Below, piece after piece: positions 1 to 6,545 of a DNA stretch of 6,674 nt; within the stretch, counting starts at the first letter, position 1; each line of letters starts with the position of its first letter. The translations under genes were made by a program, and so were the position numbers. The notes beneath the pieces were generated by a model that worked only from the letters and a program-made list of their open reading frames with translations, had not been told where the DNA came from and made no database searches. The DNA comes from Candidatus Brocadia sp. Its GTDB lineage: Bacteria > Planctomycetota > Brocadiia > Brocadiales > Brocadiaceae. The stretch spans positions 1-6,674 of the forward strand of contig JAUQXU010000382.1 of NCBI GenBank assembly GCA_030837935.1, given 5' to 3'.

Positions 1-1446
1 GATTGTATATAAAAGAAAATATCCAGGACGGCTCTTATAGAATGGCTTATATGTGCGCACAACCAGAATAATCAATAACTCAGTGAGGAGCGACTCAACA
101 AACCATCCCGTGCGGAACAACTCAGGCACTTTACCAACCAAGTGTAGCAATGCCCAGAACGTGAGCATATCAAAGACAGTGCTTATCAAGCCAAAAGTAA
201 TCATAAAATTGCGAATCATCCGGATATTCCACCGATGTGGGGTGCTTTCCCACTCACGATCCACGTTGTCTCCCGCAATACCTAATGCTGGAATGTCGGA
301 CAAGAAATTGTTCAGTAAAATTTGTTTTGCCAGAAGCGGTATAAAAGGCAAAAACAGAGAGGCCAGTGCCATACTTATCATGTTACCAAAATTGGCGCTG
401 GTAGTGATGAATATATATTTTAGTGTATTGGCAAATGTTCTCCTACCCTCATCAATACCCTGGCGGAGCACCTCAAGATCATGCTCCAGCAACACGAAAT
501 CCGCTACCTCTTTAGCTACGTCAACGGCCTTGTCAACCGAGATACCAACATCGGCTGCATATAATGCCGGTGCGTCATTGATGCCATCCCCCAGATATCC
601 CACCACATGTCCCGTTTTCTGTAAGGCAAGTATAATGCGTTCCTTCTGATTAGGATCTACTTCGGCAAATAACGCCACCAGTGGTGCCAGGTGCCACAGG
701 GCCTCATCTTTCATTGTCGACAATTCTTCCCCTGTCACTATACGATCGACATTCATACCAACCGACTCTGCCACATGACGTGCAACAAGACAATTATCGC
801 CGGTAATAATTTTAAGATCTACCCCCAAATGACGCAGACCATCTAATGTCTGCCTCACTCCTGGCTCAGGTGGATCAAAGAACCGCAGAAAACCCATAAA
901 CACCATTTCTTGTTCATCGGCACGCCCGTACACCGCTTTTGTTTGTAAATGCTTTTGTGCAATACCCAGGACACGGTAACCCTGTTGGCTCCAATCAGAA
1001 AACTGACGAAAGATATGAGAACGTGCGTCATCATCCAGCATTTCTACGTTATTACCGTCTTGAACACGGTCGCATACTTCCACTATGTTCTGCAAAGCAC
1101 CTTTCGTGAGTAATAAAGGCTGAGAATCCTGCCCTTTGTAAACTGCAATACTCAGTCGTTTCCGAACGAAGTCATATGGTATCTCATCGAGCTTATGGTA
1201 GTCAAAAACGTTCATACTGGCAGCCTCGGCACATCGAATGACTGCGGTATCCAGGTGATTATCCAGCCCAGTCTGCAAACGGGAGTTCAGATAGGCCAGA
1301 TGTAATACGGTATCTGAAGGAAGACCTTTAAAATCCAGAGTATCGTCCAACTGCACTACCCCCTCTGTTAATGTGCCAGTCTTGTCTGTGCAGAGTACAT
1401 CCATACTTCCCAGATTCTCTATGGCATTCAAACGTTTTACAATCAC
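1..1446 (-). CDS. mgtA: MgtA-type P-type ATPase, C-terminal half (P/N domains and M5 onward), partial at window edge
   Basis: This is the catalytic half of a P3B P-type ATPase, the family that brings Mg2+ across the inner membrane using ATP. The frame is open from the GTG at 1446 to base 1 (482 codons) and runs off the window; by comparison with MgtA (about 900 residues) some 60-100 residues are missing. Numbering from the GTG, it shows the phosphorylation motif CTDKTGTLT (Asp21), the N-domain KGA (115-117), TGDN (215-218) and the hinge motif GDGINDAPAL (286-295). The M5 region TTSANFGN and the later DNVD (about 393-396) are typical of MgtA/MgtB rather than of Ca2+ or heavy-metal pumps. Its frame differs from the upstream half (1443-2363). 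It could be translated separately: AAGGA (1453-1457) lies 6 bases before the GTG, which overlaps the upstream TGA. The simpler view is a frameshifted mgtA. Family call firm; Mg2+ specificity inferred. Confidence 0.88.
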   Translation of the reverse strand, partial: MIVKRLNAIENLGSMDVLCTDKTGTLTEGVVQLDDTLDFKGLPSDTVLHLAYLNSRLQTGLDNHLDTAVIRCAEAASMNVFDYHKLDEIPYDFVRKRLSIAVYKGQDSQPLLLTKGALQNIVEVCDRVQDGNNVEMLDDDARSHIFRQFSDWSQQGYRVLGIAQKHLQTKAVYGRADEQEMVFMGFLRFFDPPEPGVRQTLDGLRHLGVDLKIITGDNCLVARHVAESVGMNVDRIVTGEELSTMKDEALWHLAPLVALFAEVDPNQKERIILALQKTGHVVGYLGDGINDAPALYAADVGISVDKAVDVAKEVADFVLLEHDLEVLRQGIDEGRRTFANTLKYIFITTSANFGNMISMALASLFLPFIPLLAKQILLNNFLSDIPALGIAGDNVDREWESTPHRWNIRMIRNFMITFGLISTVFDMLTFWALLHLVGKVPELFRTGWFVESLLTELLIILVVRTYKPFYKSRPGYFLLYTI

Positions 1447-1458
1447 GCCATATCCTTA
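1443..1458 (-). other. Frame break inside the MgtA-type ATPase gene
   Basis: The upstream frame ends ...LARGAKDMA-stop with TGA at 1445-1443. The downstream frame resumes directly with VIVKRLNAIENLGSMD. In E. coli MgtA, as I recall it, seven residues separate ARGA from VIVK; here there are 11 bases where 21 would be expected, so about 10 bases seem to be lost. A deletion between two copies of TATGGC (one copy remains at 1447-1452) would give this result, but that reconstruction is inference. No slippery heptamer suited to programmed frameshifting is visible. The junction does hold AAGGA, a 6-base spacer and a GTG overlapping the TGA, which is a layout suited to reinitiation. Confidence 0.85.
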
Positions 1459-2363
1459 GCACCACGGGCTAGCGTAATAGTAAAAATTGCCGGAAGCAAC
1501 TCCGGTGTTAAACCAACTGCCAAAGCCATGGCAAAAAGAAGCATTTCTATCGTAGGATGGCGCAGCACTATATTTGCAGCAAGAACAGCAACTACTATTA
1601 TGACCATGATTTTAATAAGTAAACCGCCAAGATGCCTAATCCCGCGCTCAAACTCCGTTTCCGGTCGATCTAGCACAAGTTTTTTTGATATCTGACCATA
1701 AACTGTATCACGTGCTGTGTGTACGACCAGGGCGGCTGCCATACCGCTACGGACAGTCGTCCCCATAAACACACAGTTGCTTCGTTCTGCAAGGCTTGCA
1801 TCTTTCGATACGAGACCGGTTTGCTTTTCAACGGGAAACGTCTCACCGGTCAATATTGCCTCTGAAACGAAAAAATCCTTTGCCTCAAGCAGAATTCCAT
1901 CTGCAGGAACCAGACTACCAGCAGTAAGCTGAATAATATCACCCGGTACAACATTTTCGTTAGAGATAATTTGCTTTTGACCGTCACGTATTACCGTTGT
2001 TTTTGCAGACACCCGACTGCGGAGCTTTTCAACAGCATTTGAAGCATGACGTTCCTGTAAGAAACTTAACACATTACTTATAAAAATAATGGCCAGTACA
2101 ATCGTTGCGTCCAGCCAATCATGCAGCACCACAGCGATAGATGCTGCACATATTAAAATAAGAACGAGTGGGTTGAGGAATCGATTCAGAAATAGCCACA
2201 GGAACTTGCCTTGCTGACTGCCGATAATGGTATTGCGGCCAAAATATTGCAATCGTTCTGCAGCTTCTGATACGCTGAGACCCTTCTGGCAGCTTCCTAA
2301 AGCTTTTATCACTTCATCGATAGGGAGACACCAATATTGTAGAGTTGTGTCTGGTCGACCCAT
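1443..2363 (-). CDS. mgtA: MgtA-type P-type ATPase, N-terminal half (A domain, M1-M4)
   Basis: This is the membrane and actuator part of the P3B magnesium-type ATPase whose catalytic part follows in another frame. Of 306 residues, about 9-45 match the cation-ATPase N-terminal domain (YWCLP...GLSVSEAAERL...GRN). M1 and M2 lie at about 62-103. The A domain has VVPGDIIQL (138-146) and the dephosphorylation loop LTGETFPVEK (171-180, TGE intact). M3 and M4 lie at about 247-300, and M4 carries the ion-site motif TPELLP (286-291), close to PEMLP of MgtA. The ATG at 2363 is the only Met start in the frame, because a stop lies at 2385-2387; no clear ribosome binding site precedes it. The product ends just after M4, before the phosphorylation Asp, so it cannot pump alone. 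No mgtA-type leader is evident; the upstream DNA is a permease remnant on the other strand. Confidence 0.9.
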   Translation of the reverse strand: MGRPDTTLQYWCLPIDEVIKALGSCQKGLSVSEAAERLQYFGRNTIIGSQQGKFLWLFLNRFLNPLVLILICAASIAVVLHDWLDATIVLAIIFISNVLSFLQERHASNAVEKLRSRVSAKTTVIRDGQKQIISNENVVPGDIIQLTAGSLVPADGILLEAKDFFVSEAILTGETFPVEKQTGLVSKDASLAERSNCVFMGTTVRSGMAAALVVHTARDTVYGQISKKLVLDRPETEFERGIRHLGGLLIKIMVIIVVAVLAANIVLRHPTIEMLLFAMALAVGLTPELLPAIFTITLARGAKDMA

Positions 2364-2394
2364 AAATTTATGAAAAATTTGCTTTTATCATTGA

Positions 2395-2790
2395 TTTGGG
2401 TTGGCCTTCCCAATGATTCCTCTATCAAAAGAAGACCCACACCATGTGGCGAGAGAACTGAAATGGACAACACTCTTTTCTTTATTGGTCTGTTCATCAT
2501 TGTAAGCGGTGTCGTTAAAGCAAGGTTAGTTTCGAAGCTTTCTGAAGGCATGATTTCACTTACAAATGGTAACTAATGCAGCACAAGTGTTGCTTGCCGG
2601 AACAGATTTTAAATCGATTATTCAGTATTCAACCTTATGCCCGTTTTGGTGGCCTTTAACGCTGGGAACTTGCCTTGGGAGAAATGGTTCTCCCGTTGAA
2701 GCATCTGCGAATGTCATTACCATTGGCCTTGCAGAAAAGGCAGGATAACTCATAGCATTCAAAAAATATATTGTCTATGCAGTACCAAAT
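2395..2790 (+). pseudogene. Remnant of an ArsB/NhaD/CitM (SLC13-like) ion permease, frameshifted and truncated
   Basis: Three plus-strand pieces in different frames line up in order with this permease family. Piece 1 (about 2395-2475) reads LAFPMIPLSKEDPHHVAREL then KWTTL, resembling the usual EDPHEVLREVEWPTL. One missing base at about 2475 moves the frame to piece 2 (to the TAA at 2574-2576): FFIGLFIIVSGVVKARL...LTNGN, the LFFIGLFIIVGG helix. Piece 3 (from about 2566) has FWWPLTLGTCLGRNGSPVEA then SANVITIGLAEKAG, matching LWWALALGACLGGNGTLIGASANVV. An in-frame TAA (2746-2748) follows, after which the frame still reads AFKKYIVYAVP. The DNIPF-type stretch normally found between pieces 2 and 3 is absent, roughly 40-60 residues, as are the N-terminal part and the end. 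The family moves anions, arsenite or Na+/H+; the original substrate cannot be told. It cannot be functional. It fills most of the 442-base gap between the ATPase and ClC. Confidence 0.8.
2396..2413. promoter_or_regulatory. Imperfect 18-base dyad upstream of the ATPase start
   Basis: TTGGGTTGG/CCTTCCCAA pairs at 7 of 9 positions and ends about 33 bases before the ATPase ATG, where an operator could sit. It lies within the recognisable coding sequence of the permease remnant, so it may be chance. No convincing -35/-10 pair for the ATPase was found nearby; the best is TTGGGA with GATAAA at 18-base spacing, 4 of 6 matches each. Confidence 0.15.
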
Positions 2791-2796
2791 GATAAT

Positions 2797-2821
2797 AAAA
2801 AGCTGCTAACCCTTGCTTTTT
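2797..2821. terminator. Weak hairpin with flanking A/T runs at the ClC stop codon
   Basis: AAAAAGC (2797-2803) can pair with GCTTTTT (2815-2821) around an 11-base loop, and the T run faces both directions. It overlaps the ClC stop (TAG, 2808-2806). The stem is mostly A-T and therefore weak, so a terminator role is only possible. Confidence 0.25.
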
Positions 2822-4188
2822 TTGAATATATCCTTAATTATACTACGAATCCTCAGACCTATCCCCATCAAACTTTTACTTCTCGGTTTAATATGTGCCT
2901 TTACATCTTCAATCACCTCCCCCCCTTCCAGGTGAATAGAAGAAGATTTCCTAAAATCGATCATCTGAGATGGGTAGACACTTCTATGTCCAGTCATAAG
3001 GAAACTAATTATGCATGCCATGGTAGCGTAAGGTCCCAACTTCGGACCAAACAATTCTAATGCCATAATACTTGCTGCAATAGGTGTGTTAGCAGCCCCA
3101 GCCAGAAGGCTCACTAAGCCAAGTGCAGAAAAAGTGGCCTTGTCCGCTCCCAACAAATCTGCAAAGAAGCTTCCGGAAGTTGCTCCAATAAAAAATATCG
3201 GTGTTACAATCCCTCCGCTCCCTCCAAAGCTTAGTGTTATACAGGTAAAAACAATTTTTAGTAAGAAGGCATTCCATGGAACACTTCTGCCTAGCAAAGA
3301 AGCCCTAATGGTGTCACCCCCAAGCCCAAGATATCTATCTGAGAATACAAGAGTTAAAATAATGAGGACAGAACCGCCGATGAGACCCTTTAATGGCTTC
3401 CATATCTGTATTTTCTCAGATAATTTTTCCCCCGACCTTAATACTTCTATAAGCAAAAAGGAACACAAACCGAAGAAAATTCCAGCAAGAATTACCTGCA
3501 AAAAGAGATACTCGTTGAAACTAGGGACAAAATTTAGGTTGCGGTGAAAATGTTTACTGCCAAGTAGCCAGGCCACCCGATAGCCCGTAATTCCTGCAAC
3601 AAAGGATGGCAAAAGGACATCATACAATATACTTCCCACAAAAAGCACTTCAAGTCCGAAAATAGCGCCTGCTATTGGTGTGCCGAAAACAGAAGCGAAT
3701 CCAGCGCTGATACCACATATTACCAGCTTTTTACGGTCACGGTCATCAACCCTGAGCAGGCTTGCAAAAACAGATGAAAGCCCGGCTCCTATTTGAGCGC
3801 ATGGCCCCTCTTTCCCTGCAGAACCACCAGTAACCAGGGTTATTATCGTAGCAACAAGCTTTACAGGAACAACGATCGCTTTTATCTTGCCCGAGCGTTT
3901 ATGAATTGCTTCAATGGTCTTATCTGTTCCATGTCCTTCAGCGTCTGGAGCTAAATATTTTGTCATTACTATGCTTACAAATAATGCTATGGGCAGTAAA
4001 AAGAAAAAATATGAATCGTTATGGAAAAAATATTGTGAATATCTGCCGCTAAATTCTTCACCCCAGCTCAATGCCTTTAGAAAAGCTGTTGTTGATAAAC
4101 CAACAATCGCTCCAATGATTGTGGCCAGAATAATCCATTTAAGAACGCTGATAAAGATAACTGTCTCTTCTGCTAATCTTCTTTTCAT
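2806..4188 (-). CDS. ClC-family chloride channel or antiporter
   Basis: This 460-residue inner-membrane protein belongs to the ClC family, which moves chloride or similar anions, either passively or coupled to H+. It has the length of a bacterial ClC without CBS domains. Visible landmarks are: helix D region DAEGHGTDKTIEAIH (82-96); the pore motif GGSAGKEGP (121-129) with the gating Glu at 127; GISAGFASVFGTPIAGAIFGLE (159-180); helix N GSGGIVTPIFFIGA (323-336); and TGHRSVYPSQ (399-408), where Tyr405 fits the pore Tyr (Tyr445 in E. coli ClC). Two sites depart from E. coli ClC: GSGIP is replaced by GHGTD, and the residue aligned with the internal proton Glu (E203) is Val181, as in channel-type ClCs. 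The tail (about 411-460) is polar and basic. The start is ATG with no strong ribosome binding site. FNT lies 157 bases upstream on the same strand, so it may be an independent unit. Family firm; channel versus antiporter open. Confidence 0.95.
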   Translation of the reverse strand: MKRRLAEETVIFISVLKWIILATIIGAIVGLSTTAFLKALSWGEEFSGRYSQYFFHNDSYFFFLLPIALFVSIVMTKYLAPDAEGHGTDKTIEAIHKRSGKIKAIVVPVKLVATIITLVTGGSAGKEGPCAQIGAGLSSVFASLLRVDDRDRKKLVICGISAGFASVFGTPIAGAIFGLEVLFVGSILYDVLLPSFVAGITGYRVAWLLGSKHFHRNLNFVPSFNEYLFLQVILAGIFFGLCSFLLIEVLRSGEKLSEKIQIWKPLKGLIGGSVLIILTLVFSDRYLGLGGDTIRASLLGRSVPWNAFLLKIVFTCITLSFGGSGGIVTPIFFIGATSGSFFADLLGADKATFSALGLVSLLAGAANTPIAASIMALELFGPKLGPYATMACIISFLMTGHRSVYPSQMIDFRKSSSIHLEGGEVIEDVKAHIKPRSKSLMGIGLRIRSIIKDIFKKSKG

Positions 4189-4239
4189 AAATTATATGTC
4201 ATTCCATTTTATAAAAGATTATTTCCAAATTTATATGTC
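4189..4239 (-). promoter_or_regulatory. Two near-identical 12-13-base direct repeats before ClC; possible promoter
   Basis: Reading the minus strand, GACATATAAATTT (4239-4227) and GACATATAATTT (4200-4189) are repeated 38-39 bases apart, the second touching the ClC start codon. The upstream copy contains TATAAA, which as a -10 box would place transcription start about 35 bases before the ATG. No good -35 accompanies it. The downstream TATAAT is too close to the ATG for anything but a leaderless transcript. The pair could instead be a regulator's binding sites. Confidence 0.25.
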
Positions 4240-4295
4240 GTTATTCTATTTTGGGTAGCAAACTTACGATGGCAATAGCGTGACAAAACATAGCC

Positions 4296-4307
4296 TTCAT
4301 TAATGAA
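4296..4307. promoter_or_regulatory. Perfect 12-base palindrome in the FNT-ClC spacer
   Basis: TTCATTAATGAA is exactly self-complementary and lies about 108 bases upstream of the ClC start and 39 bases past the FNT stop. It could be an operator half-site pair. It lacks the G+C stem and T run of a terminator. It does not match the FNR or CRP consensus. The rest of this 157-base spacer shows only the direct repeats listed separately. Confidence 0.2.
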
Positions 4308-4345
4308 AGATATTTATTGCAGCCTTATAATATACTAATAGCTTT

Positions 4346-5260
4346 TTATTTACGCCAAAAATCCCGTTTTACACTCAATGATAGATTAATATGCGGTCGT
4401 AGGTAAACAAACCAGAAAATTATACCAACCAGAATAACTCCACCTACAATATTTCCTAAGGTAACGGGTATAAGATTGTTTACAAAAAATCCCTTCCAGG
4501 TAAGCAGAGAAAGGTCTAATGGTTTCCCGGCCATTTTTTCTGATGCTGCGATAATTGCTTCATTTTTCCGTAATACGATTCCTATCGGAATAAAATACAT
4601 ATTAGAAACACATTGTTCAAACCCACTGGCAACGAAACCACCTATGGGGAATATGATAGAAATAACCTTGTCTGTCACACTCCTACCGCTAAAGCACAAC
4701 CAGACCGCGAGGCATATTAACGCATTGCAAAGAACCCCTCTGGCAAAGGCAGCCAAAAAAGGCAGGCTGACCTTTTTATGAGCAATAAGCAAGGCCTTTG
4801 CTCCAACCATGTGGTGGAAAAATTCCCACTGATGTGTTTTATACATCCAGCAGACCATCGTGAGGCTGCCGATGAAATTACCCGTGTATGAGATGGTCCA
4901 ATTATTAAGCAATTCACGTGTTGTAATCCTCTTACTCACATATCCCATGATTATTAAGCAATTCCCTGTAAAAACTTCCGCACCGCCGATGACAGCTAGT
5001 ATGAATCCTAAAGAATATACAATACCTTCAATGAGAGACGTAAGCCCTAGATGTAGTGTAGAATCACTTATCACTAAAGTGGCAAATTGTGCTCCGAGAC
5101 CAAGATAAGCTCCAGCCAGAATGCTAAGCATAAGGGTCTGGGAAAGGCTTAATCTCGCCTTTACTAATGCCACCTTGTCAATTCGGGAAGCGATTTGTGG
5201 GGGTGAATAGGCATCTGTAACTACTATCTCAGTAAGTTTTGGAACCTCATTTTCTGCCAT
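4346..5260 (-). CDS. Formate/nitrite transporter (FNT, FocA/NirC-like) with Gln at the central His site
   Basis: This 304-residue inner-membrane protein is of the FNT family, pentameric channels that pass formate, nitrite, hydrosulfide or related small anions. The first family signature is GGAEVFTGNCLII (92-104) and the second is ASGFEQCVSNMYFIPIG (211-227). About six hydrophobic segments fit the family: roughly 42-64, 75-104, 121-140, 166-190, 199-229 and 256-288. An extra polar N-terminus of about 30 residues precedes the first helix. In FocA and NirC the second signature reads GFEH, the His lining the pore centre; here the codon at 4615-4613 is CAA, giving Gln216. FNTs with an amide residue at this site are known. 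The start ATG has only a weak AAAG before it. It follows the unknown exported protein by 30 bases with no terminator, so it is probably in the same operon. Substrate unknown; nitrite or formate most likely. Confidence 0.93.
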   Translation of the reverse strand: MAENEVPKLTEIVVTDAYSPPQIASRIDKVALVKARLSLSQTLMLSILAGAYLGLGAQFATLVISDSTLHLGLTSLIEGIVYSLGFILAVIGGAEVFTGNCLIIMGYVSKRITTRELLNNWTISYTGNFIGSLTMVCWMYKTHQWEFFHHMVGAKALLIAHKKVSLPFLAAFARGVLCNALICLAVWLCFSGRSVTDKVISIIFPIGGFVASGFEQCVSNMYFIPIGIVLRKNEAIIAASEKMAGKPLDLSLLTWKGFFVNNLIPVTLGNIVGGVILVGIIFWFVYLRPHINLSLSVKRDFWRK

Positions 5261-5290
5261 CTTTATAACTATTAAAATTTATCAATTTAA

Positions 5291-5866
5291 TCACCAACCC
5301 CTCGTTTCAAATTCATATGAACGATGCGATGTATCTTTGGTCATTCCATGCTCGATTAACTTCCAGTAGTCTTGTTCTTTTTCATACGTGATCTTGTATG
5401 AATAATCCACCATCCTCCACCGCCAGAAAAAGAAATGTGATATACCTGTCACAAATATATCCAGACGCTTTGCCTTGGGGTCCACATCTTCGAACATTGC
5501 CACACAATGCTTTGTTGTCCTGGGAGCCAACTCTCCCTTTACAATAGCAGCATACTGATATTTCTTACCTTCTTTATAATCGTCATCCAGTTTAGCCACA
5601 TGTTCCATAATTTCCGGATAATAAGCATCCAGATATTTCTCTCCGGTATCCGTCATCAATAACACTTCGATGGGAACCAATATAGGCCTTTCTATAGTAT
5701 TTCCCAGATTGTAGAACCATGTAATATATAAAACCTCCCCGCCAGTCCCTTTGTTATGCACATACGTTTTAGGTGCACTCCATGAAAAATCAAGTTGTGA
5801 GGCACTAGCTATTTGTGACATGCTGAGGATAAGCAGTAATCCTAAAACTAAAAATTTTAATTTCAC
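5291..5866 (-). CDS. Exported protein of unknown function, translationally coupled to the Reeler-like gene
   Basis: I do not recognise a named family. The 191-residue product starts with a signal peptide (MKLK, a hydrophobic core at 5-18, probable cleavage after Ala-Ser-Ala22), giving a mature protein of about 169 residues. It is rich in aromatic residues. There is an early beta-like part (about 25-75), a charged stretch with paired Asp and Lys (about 91-103), and a striking aromatic-basic patch FFFWRWR followed by MVDYSYKITYEK (145-163). One Cys remains (121). The start is GTG, set by a strong AAGGAG 7 bases upstream that overlaps the end of the preceding gene, so the two are probably made together. 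Whether it is periplasmic, surface-bound or part of a complex with the Reeler-like protein cannot be told. Real gene firmly; function unknown. Confidence 0.85.
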   Translation of the reverse strand: MKLKFLVLGLLLILSMSQIASASQLDFSWSAPKTYVHNKGTGGEVLYITWFYNLGNTIERPILVPIEVLLMTDTGEKYLDAYYPEIMEHVAKLDDDYKEGKKYQYAAIVKGELAPRTTKHCVAMFEDVDPKAKRLDIFVTGISHFFFWRWRMVDYSYKITYEKEQDYWKLIEHGMTKDTSHRSYEFETRGW

Positions 5867-5870
5867 AAAA

Positions 5871-6512
5871 TCACTCCTTCTTAAGAACGTGAACCTGTTC
5901 CTTTTTTTTCTTCTTTGACTCTACAACAATGAGCCTTGTTGCCTTGTAAATATAGTCACCCATTGCGGTACCATCATCGTTTGATTCGACTCCCATCGCA
6001 TAAAACCGTACAGGATTGGACACGTAAAAATCTGGCGACGGTGCCTGCCATTTTACGTGCCAAAATTTCTGACTAGTCCCCTTTTTCGTGTGAGTCGCAA
6101 AGCGCCCACCGGCTTCTACCTGTGTATCTTCATCATCTCCGACATTGATGAAAGTGCCAACCAATCGATTACCCAAATAATTATCATGCGCAGTAATTTG
6201 AAAACCATGAAATTCCGTATCCGTCTGCTTAAATGATACTAAAATATCCACAATCTCCCCTGGTTCACACTTGTCAAGCACAAATAGCATAAATTTACCC
6301 TTTCCCGAATCAATAGGATATTGGTAGTGGCATCCCAAATTGCCGCAGGTAAACGTACCGGGGGCTGCAAAACGCCAATTATATCTGTCGAATCCACTAC
6401 CGAGGCAGACCAAGGGTGCGCCGTCAGAGTGTGCACGCAATGAGTTGCAAAGCATACCAGATACAAACATGCATAAAATTATATAATAAATCCCCTTTAA
6501 TCGACCTTTCAT
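5871..6512 (-). CDS. Exported choice-of-anchor V / Reeler-like domain protein
   Basis: The 213-residue product has a signal peptide (MKGRLKG, hydrophobic to about 20, cleavage probably after Ala27) and a single domain like the bacterial choice-of-anchor V (Reeler-related) fold. Supporting matches are the Cys-His start of the domain (C56, C61, H62), FHGFQITA (101-108), THTKKG (130-135), VKWQAP (143-148), and VRFYAMGVESNDDGTAMGDYIYKAT (168-192), which follows the family's V-FYA-G-AN-DGT-GDYVYTAT pattern. Most relatives have a CXXCH-like site; here it is CX4CH. No C-terminal sorting anchor is seen; the protein ends in a Lys-rich tail. The ATG at 6512 is chosen because it gives a standard signal peptide and a sensible leader from the -10 box; an in-frame GTG at 6530 would add six residues. 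Its role is unknown; the domain is extracytoplasmic. It heads the likely operon with the unknown gene and FNT. Confidence 0.85.
   Translation of the reverse strand: MKGRLKGIYYIILCMFVSGMLCNSLRAHSDGAPLVCLGSGFDRYNWRFAAPGTFTCGNLGCHYQYPIDSGKGKFMLFVLDKCEPGEIVDILVSFKQTDTEFHGFQITAHDNYLGNRLVGTFINVGDDEDTQVEAGGRFATHTKKGTSQKFWHVKWQAPSPDFYVSNPVRFYAMGVESNDDGTAMGDYIYKATRLIVVESKKKKKEQVHVLKKE
5874..5879 (-). promoter_or_regulatory. Strong Shine-Dalgarno overlapping the upstream stop region
   Basis: AAGGAG on the minus strand sits 7 bases before the GTG at 5866. It lies in the last codons of the Reeler-like gene, directly abutting its TGA (5873-5871). This fixes the non-ATG start and indicates translational coupling. 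Confidence 0.8.
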
Positions 6513-6545
6513 AAACTTTTCTTTTCTCACACCTCGCTACCCTTT

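Noticed and set aside
53..649. A 198-codon plus-strand open frame
   Set aside because: It lies opposite the C-terminal ATPase half, whose minus-strand frame carries all the family motifs; the plus-strand product is Ser/Thr-rich with no domain.
1443..1458. Programmed ribosomal frameshifting in the ATPase
   Set aside because: No slippery heptamer or following stem is visible, and the family spacing suggests about 10 missing bases, which a -1 or +1 slip would not restore.
2364..2470. An Mg2+-sensing leader (riboswitch) before the ATPase
   Set aside because: The DNA upstream of the ATPase is recognisable permease coding sequence on the other strand, and I see no leader peptide or riboswitch-like stems.
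2309..2551. An 80-codon minus-strand open frame upstream of the ATPase
   Set aside because: It runs opposite the permease remnant and overlaps the ATPase start in another frame; no family resemblance.
2370..2576. Treating this and 2566-2748 as two small intact plus-strand genes
   Set aside because: Each matches only an inner segment of one permease family, and the first piece's beginning belongs to another frame, so they are parts of one decayed gene.
3086..3547. A 153-codon plus-strand open frame inside ClC
   Set aside because: It is the complement of well-conserved ClC coding sequence, and its product shows no recognisable domain or start signal.
4189..4196. TATAAT next to the ClC start as its main -10 box
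   Set aside because: It would start transcription at or inside the start codon and has no matching -35; only a leaderless transcript would fit.
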